A stretch of 64,000 nt of DNA from Sphagnum compactum (taxonomy: Eukaryota; Bryophyta; Sphagnopsida; Sphagnales), in the NCBI GenBank assembly GCA_965153455.1, contig OZ234504.1:4836001-4900000 (forward strand). The letters run 5' to 3'. The translations under genes were made by a program, and so were the position numbers. Positions 11,800-24,602 of the stretch are shown here, piece by piece. Under the pieces are notes generated by a model, which worked only from the letters and a program-made list of their open reading frames with translations, did no database searches and had not been told where the DNA came from. Positions within the stretch are counted from its first letter, which is position 1; each line of letters starts with the position of its first letter.

Positions 11800-14786
11800 A
11801 TTAGTTAAGGAGGTGGGGCCAGAGGTGTGCCATGGATCCATTGTTAGAAGGTGGATCCATTGTTGTTTTGTTGTCAGCAAGCAAACAGAACCTTCATTCA
11901 CCTAAAGGTCATGATTCCTTTCCATGGCCAAAGCATTATGCAAAGCATGTAAGTATCCGAATGTGAGATTTTGTCATCACAGATTTTCTTGTGATCGTAT
12001 CTCCCTTTCAACTGCATCAGATTTCAGCTCTTGGGCACTCGATTCTACCTCAACTGCATTGAGAAATGTCGGTGGACCAACTAAATCTTTGTTGACCCCT
12101 TTGGAGAAGATCAGTAACAGAAACAGCATTCATCATGACTAGTGTGGCCTGTGCCACTGGCCCAAGTGTTACTGCATCCTCAACTGATTTTTCCTTCCAA
12201 AACCTGGTTTTTTGGATTTCTTTGAATTTTCAGCAGCAGAAATCACTTTAAAACCAATATCTCCCACATTCTGAATCCAAATCTTACCAAAGAAATTCCA
12301 TTAAATCCTGCTCATCAAGATCTTTCCAACAACACCAAAGGCACATTCCTATTCCTCCGAAATTTTCAGCTACGATTTAATTTAATTTTCAGTGAAAATC
12401 ATTCAATATTCAAGAACTTTTGCACTACAAGTCCAAAACATCATGGAACCAAGCCCATGCACCGCTCCTCATCGAGAGCTTTCCAAAGACACCAAGAACA
12501 TGATCTAAAGCATCCCAATTTGGTGGATCTCATAACTACAAAACAAACTACCTTCCTTTGTAGATAGATAGCTTGGATGGCCTTTTTCCCACTTCATGTT
12601 TTAATAAAATTTTGCTTCTTTATGAGATTCAAGTTTCAACCATAGGGTTAGGGTAACTTCCCACCTCCTAAACATGGCAATGAACAGTTTTAGGAATGAA
12701 AATTCAAGCAACCAATAAGATGGCTCAACTTGCACCCATGAGGGCCCATTTTCTTCTTTTGGGGGTGGGGGATGCTTTTGGATTTTGGTGTTCCCACCAG
12801 TTTTTCAATAGTTCTTTCAATGTGTTCCCCAAGTTCCCATGTTTTCTCCAAGTTGTTCCCAATAGCACCACACCTTATCCCATATCCTTTTCCCAAACTC
12901 TATCCTTGTAAACTATCTACCTAGCCTGAAGGGAAAGGGTACATAATATTTCATTTTGGGAGTTTCCATAGTGTGAGTGACTTTTTCATGATGGACCAAT
13001 CAAAAAGGCCCATCACCAAAAGAGTAATCTACTTTGGACATACCCCCACAACTAATAATACACACCTACACTCTTTGGAATAATGAACACTAGAACTCTA
13101 TGACTTGCAATTTGATAACAACTAGCTTATGAAAATATAGCATTGAAGAGTGATATGGGTTGGAGTGCACATGAATGCTCATGCTCAACATTTGTGCATA
13201 CATGATTGAGTGGATGGCATCATTCTTAAAGTTCTACATAAAGTAACACCTTGTACTACTTAACAATGTAAAGGAAGATTTTGGTACATGTTAAAGAATT
13301 GAAAATTGGATTAGGAAAGCTATTATTTTGAAAATTGTGCATCCCAAGATCATTTTCAACCTAGGGTGATTAAGTCATATGGAATTTTGTGTGTCCAACC
13401 TAGCTAGGCCATATTCAATCATTTATCATCTTATGTCCATCCATCATTCAATCAACCTTCCCTAGATGGGCCAAAACTTGAATTCTCAATATATTCATAG
13501 CTTTCACATTAGACAAATTTGAAAATTCCAAATGATTCATAAGACAAATTGATGGTATCGTACATTCAACAACTCTCAATAAACTACACCCATGCAATAA
13601 TTTGTAATATAAGAATGAAGTTAATCAAATGGTCATACAAAACAACAAATACTAATAAAAAGGAATATTACAAAAGTGCAAATACAATCAATAGACATTA
13701 ATTGCATCATAAGATTTGTTCAATTTCCTTGTTTCAAAAATGCCACTAAATAAAACATTTCAAAAATATTGACAATTGGCATGTGGAACCCATTATACAA
13801 CACATTGGGACATGAGGCTAATTAAATTAGTAGATGATTTTGTGCTAAACAATTCATTGCCTAGTTATCCAAATAATAATCATAATTATATCCTTTGAGA
13901 CTAGTCACACGGAACCCATAAGCACACATTTTTCAAAATATTTATGGGGTTGCCAAAAATAATAATTTAAACAACAGTTTCATAATGTCAATGTTAGCAA
14001 AATCAAAACAACCACGACAACAAGTGGGGTCATAACCTTTTATGTGTCATTCGAAAAAGATCAAACCATCACCTTATCATGAAGGGCAATGCCTTATTAC
14101 TATTTTTAACAACTTCATCGATGTCCAATAGTGGGTGTTGACAAATGTATAACATTTAAAAAATTATATGCTTTAATTCTTTAAAGTTTCAAAAAAAATG
14201 TGAAGATTCCATCATGATGTTGAGCAACATTCAAGACACATAACAACTTAGGTTAAAATATTACAAACCACAACATGCATAACTACTAAACCCATAAAAT
14301 TCAACCTTATAAAATTCAAATATTATGTTTTCCTTCTCACAAAAACACCATGAATATGAACATTTATTTTTTTATATCTTTCTAACAACATCAGAATTCA
14401 ATGTTCCATCCTTCTCCACAAGATTTCCTCACCAAACATGGATAGAAAGATTGTATGTAAAATTTCAAAGGTCATGTTTGAACTCCTTGTTTAATGAATG
14501 TTTCATAGCCTTCTATAAACAAGGGGCAAAGGATGTATAGGTACTTACTTTTCTTTTGAATTTCTCAATTTCAAAAGGCAACAACATTCATAAATAAACA
14601 AATAGAAAGGGATAGGGAAATAAATGCACCACTATCAAATAGCTTATTGAATTGCAAATAACAAGATTAGCTTATCAAATTGCAAATAACAAGATTGTCT
14701 GCAAATTATATTTCAAAACTTGATGTTTGTTTGTAATTTTTTTCTCACTCCCTAGAAAAACACAAAGTTACAAAACATGAAAGTTT
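11800..14786. other. Intergenic DNA with retroelement-like fragments
   Basis: No gene is supported. Around 12470-12510 the sequence CATCGAGAGCTTTCCAAAG is a variant of a motif also present near 9808, 21163 and (inverse) 43410, which suggests dispersed remains of one repeat family. 13000-14780 is AT-rich with nothing recognised. Confidence 0.45.
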
Positions 14787-14940
14787 CACTACTACAAAAT
14801 GTGGGTGCAGTTCACTAGTCCCCGTTCACTAGATCAGTGAATTCACTGCTTCTTCACTGGTCCCCGTTCACTACAATTGGTGAATTCATTAAAAATTCAG
14901 TGAAATCACTTGGTGTATAGGGACACCTTTTATTGTAGTG
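14787..14940. mobile_element. 154-bp non-autonomous CACTA-type element
   Basis: It begins CACTACTACAAAATG and ends TTATTGTAGTG, giving CACTA...TAGTG termini. Both flanks are TTT, consistent with the 3-bp target duplication of CACTA elements. The interior has two copies of a subterminal motif (CACTAGTCCCCGTTCACTAG and CACTGGTCCCCGTTCACTAC) plus GTGAATTCA repeats. The same motif occurs inverted in the larger element at 44933-47323. It has no coding capacity. Confidence 0.85.
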
Positions 14941-17900
14941 TTTTCAAATCAAAACAATAAATAACAAAAATATTTTTGTGACTAAATGAAATATATAATG
15001 TGGATGAGAACATATGTTGATGTTGTAAGAACCATTTTTATTTTTTTTCCTCTTTGTTTTCTTGTTTCATTATTTGTTTGTTTTCTAGTGGAGAAGAGAA
15101 ATCCACACTCACTTTTGTTTTTTTGGCAAGAAAATAAGTGTGATTATTTTTTTGGCTTTTTTCACATGCAAAACTTGAAGCTATTATAGAATATCAGGTT
15201 TTAACATATATGCAATGAATTCAATAATTTGACAATTTTATCTCATTTATATTAATTTTCTTTGTTATTTGTAGAGTTGGTTAGTTCTTACTCTTTTAAA
15301 AAAATCCAATAAGGAGATTATCTGTAAAATTTAGATTTTTTGTTACAAAAAAATATCAAATAATTAGATTTTATCAATGTGGTGTGATCCACCTTGTATC
15401 ATTTTGTTAGTTTGGCCACTCAATCTTGTTACCAATAATTTTTATTTTTATTTTGTAATAACCATTGGTATGCATAAAGGCTATTTTTTGCAATAACCTC
15501 TTTGAGATACACCCAAAATATTGTTTAAGTAGTTCTTTTGCACATATTTTATATCAAAATCTTCATTTTAATTCCATGTGTAAATTGATTGAAGTCAATT
15601 GATTCAAATTAAACATTAAAGCTTACCAAACAATGAAATTGGGAGTTTTATGAACATTCTTGAAATGCTTTGCGTGGAGGAAAAGAAGCCAAATTTTTTT
15701 ACATGAAATGGCATTTGCCCTCCTTGTGAACAAATTACGCTTTGAAATTAGAATTGAATTATACACTACTGTCAAATTGTTAGAAAGTCAAGCTAAATGT
15801 TTTATGAATTAAGAACAATCAAAGTGGGAATTACTTGTGCATCATTTTGTACATTACAAATTCCAATTGGGTGGAAGGACACTAACGTGGAACACAAAAG
15901 GATGTCATAAAGTATATTAGTAATAATTTTCAGACTTTCAATTATAGTGCATTCCAATATATGTGTGCAAATGATGGAATGGGGCTCATATCAACAATGA
16001 ATTTAAGCATCAAAATGCAATGTAAAAAAATAATGGAAAAATATTTGAAATCTAATTCATAATGGACTTTTACAAATATTCCCAAAATGCATCAAGTTGA
16101 CTCATCAAATTTATCACAAGATGTATCTTTATCAAATAATTTGTGTGTATATCATGGATAGATAATTGCAACATATGATTTAATCAAATGTGTTTTCCTT
16201 TTTGGTTTGGATTATTTTTTCACTTAAAAGAAGTGAATTTTTAAGGAGTCCTTTATTTTTTGTGATTAGCACATTTGGAGCAGGGTTTTTTTTTCAAATT
16301 CCTCAAGTAGGTGTAGTGGTAAGGATCCTCAGCATTAATTAGCAATAAATGGCGATTGTCCTAGTGGACTAGTAGATTTTTTTGAAATCCTTTTTATTTT
16401 TGGTGACCTAATGGAACGCATTGTCTAAATTTGGTGACTTCTAATTTTGTTTCTCGACATATGGCGATTTTTTTTAATTATCAAAAATCCCTTTATTGAA
16501 TTTGCGAACCTTTTTTTCTGTTGCTAGGTGGCAAAAATTCACCACAAAAAAAACCTTGATTTGGAGCTTTTTTTTAAGAAATTAATTAAGGCAAAAAAAT
16601 ACTATAGTTGGTCAAATTAATTTATGAATACCCATTGATGTCTTTTGGTCATGCATTCCCCCTTAACTTATGCCAAATCATCTAAAAATCCTTTGTATGT
16701 TTTTTACCTTATTATATTGGCATTGGTGACACTAATTATATTATTTTCAGAAATCTTGAAAATTTCGGATTTTTTCCAATCAAAATAATTGTGAAAGGAG
16801 TTTTTTTTTCAAGAATATTTTATTTGTCAAAATGAAAATTTCAAAATTAATTAATTACTCAACAAACATGTGTTGAAGCTACCCAAGTACAAATATTATG
16901 GTAATTATGGACTTTCATGAAGTGCCACTTTTGTTCCACCCTGATGTGCTTCCACTTATTTAATTCAATCAATTTACTTATGAACATGAACATTAAATGC
17001 ACATGTGCACATGTAAAAATAAATGGCCTCCTTGTGGACAATGACCTTCACCAAGATAATTGTTTCATTTTCAATGTTGTTTTTTTATCTTCTCAAACCA
17101 TCCATCGTGGACAATAAATGTCATTTCTACAACCTCATTGCCATATCATCAACAACATCATTGTCAAAAACTTGCATAAGCTTCTCAAGGTTTGAAAGTG
17201 CTTCAACGTTTGCCATTTGAACTTTGAAGATTGTAAATAAAATCTTCATAATTCAAAAGTTGCCCAAAAGAAATTAAGGACACATAAACTATGAACATAA
17301 AAAAACTTAAAAATTAAAGGTTTGGAGTCTTGAGTTGATGACAAGCAGATTTAAATGGGGTTGTCACTCCAATTAAAACCTAAAACAACCTCAATATGGG
17401 TGCTGAAAAAAAATGCTCAATAACTTCAAGTATACAACAAAAAATCAGATTTTGAGATTCAAATGTGCTTTAAATTCTTGTCATTAAAAGTTTGAAGCTT
17501 GCAAAAAAGAGCTTCAAAACTTCAAAAGTTGCCCAAAGAAATCAAACAAACACACATATGAACTGTGAACATACAATAACATATTAGAAATTAGGTTTTG
17601 GCTTTTAAGTTGATTATAACCACAAATAGATGAGGGTTGTAGCTAAAACTAAAACTACACCATAAACGCTTACCTACATGAATTGTAAATATGCACATAA
17701 GGATTTAACAAAGGTAGTCCTTTTCATCAAAGTAATTCCCAACCAATAGGGTATTGTTGGGTATCCAAAAATTCATTATTAAGTTGTGTAGGGTTGCAAC
17801 TAGGTATTATTCAACTTCAAAACTAACATGTTGGTTATGTCATACTTAATTCAAACTTTGGTTGATTACTAGGTTTGAAGAATCTTGATTTTTTGAAATG

Positions 17901-18984
17901 ATATTTAAGATGTCAAATCATGTTTGAATCAAATAATCTTTCAATCATTAAGAATGTACAAAATACAAGATAGTAAGCTTGCATTAGAAAAGCAAAGAAA
18001 AATTTCAAAATTGTAAAAGTTTGAAAGCACAAATTTTTGGAAAGCTATTAAAAGAAAATTTAAAATTGAAAAATAAGAAGAAAATGTTATGTTTATTTAT
18101 ATTTTGGACCAATTTTTAAAGTTAGAATAATTTCTTTAAAATTTAGGACATTTTTCTTTCCCAAAGAGTTTGGGTAGACCTCGGTTTCCAGTTTTCATGT
18201 TTTGGATGGATAGTTGAATATTGGTTGAATATGTTACATCTATACACATTTATTTAAGCCCACAAAAACCTTGAACCTAAATCTTTGCTTTAAGATACAT
18301 TCAAACATGACGATATTGTGGTTGATAAAATGAATGATAATTAACTTTATTCAAATATGGAAAAAATGGTTTGTAAATAATTGATGTTGCAAATGATGTG
18401 GCACCACCAAATTAGTAATTAAGAAAAAATAAGGATGGTGTTAATTTAATACTATGACGTTAAAAATGTTCAGAAAATGAAAATCTCAATCCTTAACATT
18501 GCCAATGGCTTAATAGCCCTAAATTCGATGTAATAGTTTATTAACAATGTTGCTTATCGCCAAGGGCCACTTTCTTGCACCTCACCATCGCCCTCGTGCT
18601 TTGCACAAACGCTTCACTCACATTTTGCCGTCGCAATTTGCATCCAAACTTAGGACTTGTGCATTATTTGCAACTCACTAACACAATTTGTATATAAGCT
18701 TTAACATTTGTCTTTTTGCATTTGTCTTTTTATTTCATAGCATCATGTTTGTCTCTTTTGCTTTTATCATTTTTTTGTTTGCACCTTTCATAACGTCAAC
18801 ACATTTGTTTCTTTACATCTATTGTCTTTATGTCTATATTTTTCACAACATCATCGTCAGAAATTTTGTAACAACAATCGACAATTTAACAAGAGTCAAT
18901 TGAACACCATACAACAACATAGGATGTGACAAAGGTAAAGGAGGTGGAAATACTTCACAACAACGCAATTGGAGCTAGGAGGAG
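14941..18984. other. AT-rich intergenic DNA
   Basis: No gene is recognised. Near 18186-18290 a segment (GTTTTGGATGG..TTGAATATGTTACAT..ACCTTGAACCTAAA) resembles the two copies in the promoter region at 25690-25930. 18560-18660 is a locally GC-richer stretch just before the SANT-like ORF. Confidence 0.4.
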
Positions 18985-20010
18985 ATGGATGCAATGGAAA
19001 ATTCAAGAGACAATTCATCAAACATTTTGAGAGCAAGAGGTAAAGGCAAAGGTAGAGGAAGTAGAGGTCCTTCCCATCAACACAACATGAATTGGAATGA
19101 TGAAGAAGTGATGGCCTTGATTAGTTGTAAGGACAAGGAGCACATCGTTTTGACACAAGTTGTTTATCCACAAGCAAACATGATTCGTGCAATGTAGTGG
19201 TGGAACAAGTTATTAAAGGACCTACAAATAATCACACACTCAAACACTCCAATAATCAACAATATGTGTAAAGACAAGTGGAATTACATTAATGGCAAGT
19301 ATAAGAAGATATTTGATTATCATAAATGCATTAGTCATAACATTTCATATTGGGATTTGAGAATGACAAAATGAGATAGACTCCATTTGCCAAGATAGTT
19401 CAAATAAGATTTTTATGATTGTTATATTGTGATTGAGGCTTTCCAAGGGGAGAAAAACATTAATGTTCCAATCCACTTAAAGATTTGCAAGAAGAAGGTG
19501 ATGGAGTCTATGTACAATAAAAAAAAAAAGGAGGAAGAACAATTTCATGCATAACCTAATCAATCTTTGATGTAAAAATTACTAGATATAGAAGATGATG
19601 TTCCAAAGGAAAGCTAAAAGGTTTCTAAATTCAACTAGGGCAACAAGCATGGAGTATTACAAACATTAGGGTCAAGAGAAAAAAGATCATTAGTGTTCCT
19701 ACCGATCATTGAAGCCATTGATAAAAACACATGATTATTATGGATGCCATGGACTACATCAACACAAGTTAACTTGAAATTGACAAAAATAGGACCAAGT
19801 TTTATAAAGAAACATTCAAACAACATTTCAAGTATTTGAAGAAGAGAGACAAAAAGGCTTATAAGATGAATAAAAATATGGTAAACGTTATATCAAACTT
19901 CAACTTTGCAATGTGTCATGTTTTCATAAGAGATCAATTGCAGATGCTTTTATTAATCAACATGTTTAAATCTTCTTCAAATGATTTGGCATTGTTAAAG
20001 AGTTAAGACA
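18985..20010 (+). pseudogene. Broken SANT/Myb-like (trihelix-type) DNA-binding ORF
   Basis: The first 70 codons are open and run through a basic Gly/Arg patch (ARGKGKGRGSRG) into a SANT/Myb-like start (NWNDEEVMALISCKDKEH). After a stop the frame continues WWNKLLKDLQ...CKDKWNYINGKYKKIFDYH, the second half of such a domain with its conserved Trp residues. Downstream, KNINVPIHLKICKKKVMESMY, DDVPKES and an acidic/basic C-terminus remain readable between stops. This looks like the Myb-like ORF of a Harbinger or similar DNA transposon rather than a host gene. A transposase remnant lies on the minus strand 2.7 kb downstream, again in convergent order. Confidence 0.6.
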
Positions 20011-20879
20011 TAAATGAAGAGTGGTTGTAGTTAACAATTGATCTATAAAAAAATAATTAGTTTATCGTTTGAAAAAAAATCAATTTCATTGAATTAGATA
20101 TCAACATTGAATTAAATGATAGCAATGAAGCTTACTTTCCATTCAACATTCCTCATTCCAATTACAAATTTGATCTAACATTGAATTTGAGGATGTACAA
20201 TTCCAATAAAATTGAATCAATTTACCATTTGAACATTGAATTTTGATAGAATTCTAGAATTGACATTTCAATTTCATTGAACCATACAATAAAATAATGA
20301 ACTTTGGAATCATTTCAACATTGAGATAGTTCATAAACATTTCATTGAGTTAAAAACAACATTGAAATAAACAACAATAGTGAAGCTTACATTTCATTCA
20401 ACGTTCATCAATACATGACATAACATTGAACTTGAAGAAAAATAATTCCAATTAATTTAGATTAATTTTTCATAACAAATCCAAACATATAAATATCTAT
20501 AATATTTGCCATCTTCAAAACACATCAATATATGTTCAAAAAAATACACAATTGTTCAAAAATCTTCTTATAGGGTCAAAACATGGTTGGGGTACCAAAA
20601 GGACCGCCTCTTTTTATATCAAATGGACCCTTCACTTAAACATGTTGTTGTAATTTAATGGCACATTGATATTGAAAGTTTGATTTTCTTCATGAATAGA
20701 TACATTACTAAGGTACTATCTATGCATAACATGTCAAATTTGAACAAGTTTCTATTAATTCCTACCAAGTCCTAGAAAAATCTCAAGACTTTGTCTTTTG
20801 AGAGAAAAAATTCAAGGATTCATAAGGAATGTCTAAAAAATTCACATGGACCTACAAAAACCAGACAACAAGTTGATTA

Positions 20880-21200
20880 GTGCGTAGTTGGAGCACTTTT
20901 GGTGCACAAATGAATGATGGACAAACACGAATTCACAAGACTCACCATGGCCCGAACCTGGGGGAAGCCACCACCTTCCCCCTTATAGTATTCTCTGTGC
21001 CTAGCCACAGGGCCTACATTCAAATGTCATTTTGTCCCAGAACTCCCAAATTGGGAGTCCCAAAATTTTCGAAATTCTTGAATTCTCACGACTTTGGATG
21101 CCCATAACTTCTTGTGCAGACCTCTGATTGAGGTGAAGCCTAACACAAAGTTAGAGCCCTCATTGAAAGCTTTCCAACGATATGTAGCATGCCACCTGTA
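20880..21200 (+). repeat. Dispersed retroelement-like repeat, copy A
   Basis: About 300 bp align with the reverse complement of 43390-43700. Shared features are a palindromic GGGAGTCCC core, a CCTATAGTATT/TATATTATAGGG block, GGCCC(GA)AACTT-like sequence, and a GAAAGCTTTCCAACGATAT end. It has the size of an LTR or LTR fragment, but no paired copy or primer-binding site was found nearby. Confidence 0.6.
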
Positions 21201-22709
21201 CGCAAGTAAATCAGGGTGATTTTTGGCCCAAGATTCTTATCGCAAATACCTTAGGTACTAATGTACATAAAATGTATGAATGTGACAAAAATCAAGTGCC
21301 CTATTGTAATGTAAAAAGTTTCAAAAAATGAAAATTTTGAGAATTTTGGGCCATTAATAAAACATGGCCCACATTGGATAAATTTTATTATTTTTACTTT
21401 TATAAGTGAAAACAATAGATATTTTAAATGCCTATATAAAAATTGGAACAAATTATTTCATTTGACATGTGAAAAAAAAAGGGAAATTTAAAACAAGTCA
21501 TAGGAAAAGTGAAGAAAAAATATGAATTTGAAAGTCCTAGGAGTGAATCCTTATGTTTCAAAAGGGGTACCCCAGTCATGTTTAGACCTTTTATTTCTAC
21601 CAAGTTTAGATTTTTTTCAAGATTTAAATCTTCTTCTTTTTTTGCCACCAAGTTCCTCATTTCAAATCTATAGTTAGGTCCATTCATGATCAGGGTACTA
21701 AAAAGGAGTGTTTAACCCAAAAAGATTGCAAAGGACAACTTTGGATTTTTTTAATCTTACATTATTATAATTGTAGTGGATTGTTGTATGCCAATTGATT
21801 AAATGATGTTTTTTAAATTAATAAAAATATTTTAAAAATAATTTGGATACTATATAAATGTCATTTTGAGTCCTGTAAACTAAAGTAATCAAGTGTTTAA
21901 AGTACCTTTTAAAAAAGGAATAAAAAGGAATGCATGAAATCATACAATTGATTTAAAAAAATTTGTACAACAAAAACATGCCCCCTTTGATGAAAATATA
22001 TGTTCATTGGATGAACTTGATGAAAAACCAAATCAAATAAAAATTTCAAAGTTTTGAAAACTTGAAGGAAAGGGCAAGGCAAAGGACTCATTTTCTAAAC
22101 CACGTGATTAAAAAAATTATGTTCAATGGGTTCAAAATGTTTAGCTTTAGATGTAGGTCACATGTGTAGGAAATAATCTTGCCAAAAAACATGGTTGGTT
22201 GTTCATTGAAACTCATTTTGAGATTTTCTGCATTTGTGACATTAAACCAAAATATCTATACACAATTATGTATGAATGTGAAAAATCACCATTGACACAT
22301 GAATTATTTTATATTGGACTATTCAAATTTTTTCACTTAAATTTGTTTCATGTAAATGTTATTTGTAAAAAGTAGCTCAAAAAAATCTTTAAATCTTTTT
22401 TTCCTTTTTTGGTACCCCAACTGTGAATGGACTTAGTTTGCAATGAAGAAAGAAACGATCTGTGGTGATGATTTGTAATAGATTTATGGAACTGGCATAA
22501 TGAGAATGACATTGGACATTAAACATTTCAACATTTCCATTTCAACTTGACAACAACATGACCTTACCTTCAATTCAACATTCTCCATTTCAATTTCAAA
22601 ACTTGGCAACGTTGTACTTGAAGAAAAACTATTGAACATTGGAACTTACAACAATAAGTTCAACATTTCAACTTGTTCATTCTCTATGTGCTTGTTTATT
22701 CCTTGGTTA
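21201..22709. other. AT-rich intergenic DNA
   Basis: No supported gene. Short minus-strand open frames (for example 21424-21687) are Lys/Phe-rich and show no family motif. Confidence 0.4.
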
Positions 22710-23214
22710 GATCCTAAAAATTCATAAACTTTTAAAACAACTTTCGCCTCATTGAATCTTACATCCATCCTATTGTTTTCATGCCTTCTTATTCCATCCT
22801 ATTGATATTTTTGTTTCAATTGTAGCATTAATGCATCTACATGAACATCCTTCCCATTTAATATCAAGTTACATAACAAGTAGCAACACGTAACAACATC
22901 CAAAATGAAAAGGATATGAAGATTACTTTTGAATAATAGTTATTTGAAAGTCTTTTTCAATATCCCAAAAACATTTTCCAATAGACTTTTCCCTTTGGAA
23001 AATGTCTATTATATAATGCTTCCAAAAATGTGTGTTTGATGTTTGCACTTCGTTCATGAAGGATCGTGAGCCATGGTAGAAGTAGATAGCCCTTCTCCTT
23101 AATGATGTAAAGGTGAATGACATCTTGTGATTCATGTTCAAGGTCAAAAAAACTAATGTACCAAAATGACAGGTTTGACATTTTCATGCTGAATATATAT
23201 ATTTGAAGGTTCAA
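22710..23214 (-). pseudogene. Harbinger-type transposase C-terminal remnant
   Basis: Minus-strand frames contain HLYIIKEKGYLLLPWL (the second catalytic block, usually GD-GYPLLPWLM), then HTFLEALYNRHFPKGK and a Val/Glu-Asn-x-Phe-Gly-Ile-Leu-Lys-Lys block. These are followed by CCYLLCNLILNGKDVHVDALMLQ near 22810-22870. The catalytic Asp is replaced by Glu in KEKGY, and frame changes interrupt it. Everything N-terminal of the second catalytic block is missing. The order and motifs match the fuller relic at 1144-2160 (CCILHNLL, ERDLQVERLM), but the sequence is clearly a different copy. Confidence 0.8.
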
Positions 23215-24602
23215 TGTTTAAAAAAATAACATTTGAAAATTCAGCAATTTTTAACACAAAAAAAATTTATTCAAAATTTTAAAAAACTTTTCATCTATGT
23301 GTGTCAAATTTTTTCATCCGCATGTGTCAATTTTAACTATTCTCATCACTTTATGATGGTTTGTTTTTTTACACCTTAAGTATTTACCTTAATGACAACA
23401 AAATAAAAATAAATGGCACAAATATTTAATGAAAGAGTTTTTGGAGTCATAGCTAGTTGCATACAAACACACCATAACACCATCGCCCTCAACCTTTAGA
23501 AGGTGACACACTGTGACACAATGTAACCATTATGCGCCCCACAACTTGCCACAAGCAATTTGCCACAACGTTAAGTTTCACATAACAACCTCCAAAATTG
23601 AGCAACAATGTGCCAAAAGCAACCTCCGCACAACAACAAATGACACAATTGTTCAAAACACATGCTTAGAGCCTTGCTAATTTTCTATAAAAAAAGTTTA
23701 AAAATAAAGAGGAGCGCATGATCAACAATCATGTTGCAAGCAAGTTGCAGGCAAGAAATGACATTTTGGAATTGAGAAAAAAATGCTCGTGAATGTAAAG
23801 ATTTATTCTAGTTAGTAGAAAATGTTGAGTTTAGTGCTCTTGCTTTGTCAAAGTGTAAATCACTTCGTTGATTGTGAGAGAACATGGGATGCACTGAATA
23901 ACAAGGGAAACATGGGATGTTGTGGGTGTAGGAAACATGTATGTAATAAAAGCATGTTGACAAAATATACATAATTTCCTTGTATTTCAACATTTTGCTA
24001 GAACATATATTAAAATTTTTGACAAGGCAATCAAATAATTTTCCAATTTTTTCAACTTTGGTTTCTTAAAATAATTTTTGCCAAACCTACTATTTTGGTA
24101 TGATATCATAAGTTGTCATTTTATAAAGGTTAAATAATTGAAGAACTTTGAAATCATTGATAGATCGTAGAAATCCCAGAAAAAAATCTTGAAATCACTT
24201 ATTGTGATCAACAATTACTTGTAAGAAAAGAATATATAACAAAATCTACTTTAGATTTCTAAATGTGAATTTATGTGTAGTTGATTACACCATGAACAAA
24301 GGGGAGGCGACACCAATCCTTGAAGCTCGCCATCACCTTTGACAAAATTTCACATCATGACCATTGAATTTGGTTCTTAAACACAACATTAACATCAATA
24401 AACCTATGCAATACCATCTTCACGAAGGATTTGCCAATTGTAAAAAGTTCGCTACATTGAAGGTAATCAACTTTGTGCACAAGCTTGTAAAGTCAACATG
24501 CAACTTTAATGCCAACATGCATTGCACACATGTATGTGGTGTTTCACTTTCCAATCAAAGGTCACAACTTGTTTATTATTGCAAAATAACTTTTCTAGTG
24601 AC
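23215..24602. other. AT-rich intergenic DNA
   Basis: Nothing gene-like. 23460-23650 has repeated CACAA-type words (CCACAACTTGCCACAAGCAATTTGCC), a low-complexity patch that resembles 18560-18640 in part. Confidence 0.4.

Noticed and set aside
11471-11800. 109-codon open frame after the possible primer-binding site (candidate gag start)
   Set aside because: No gag or zinc-knuckle motif, and no downstream pol; not supportable as a retrotransposon gene.
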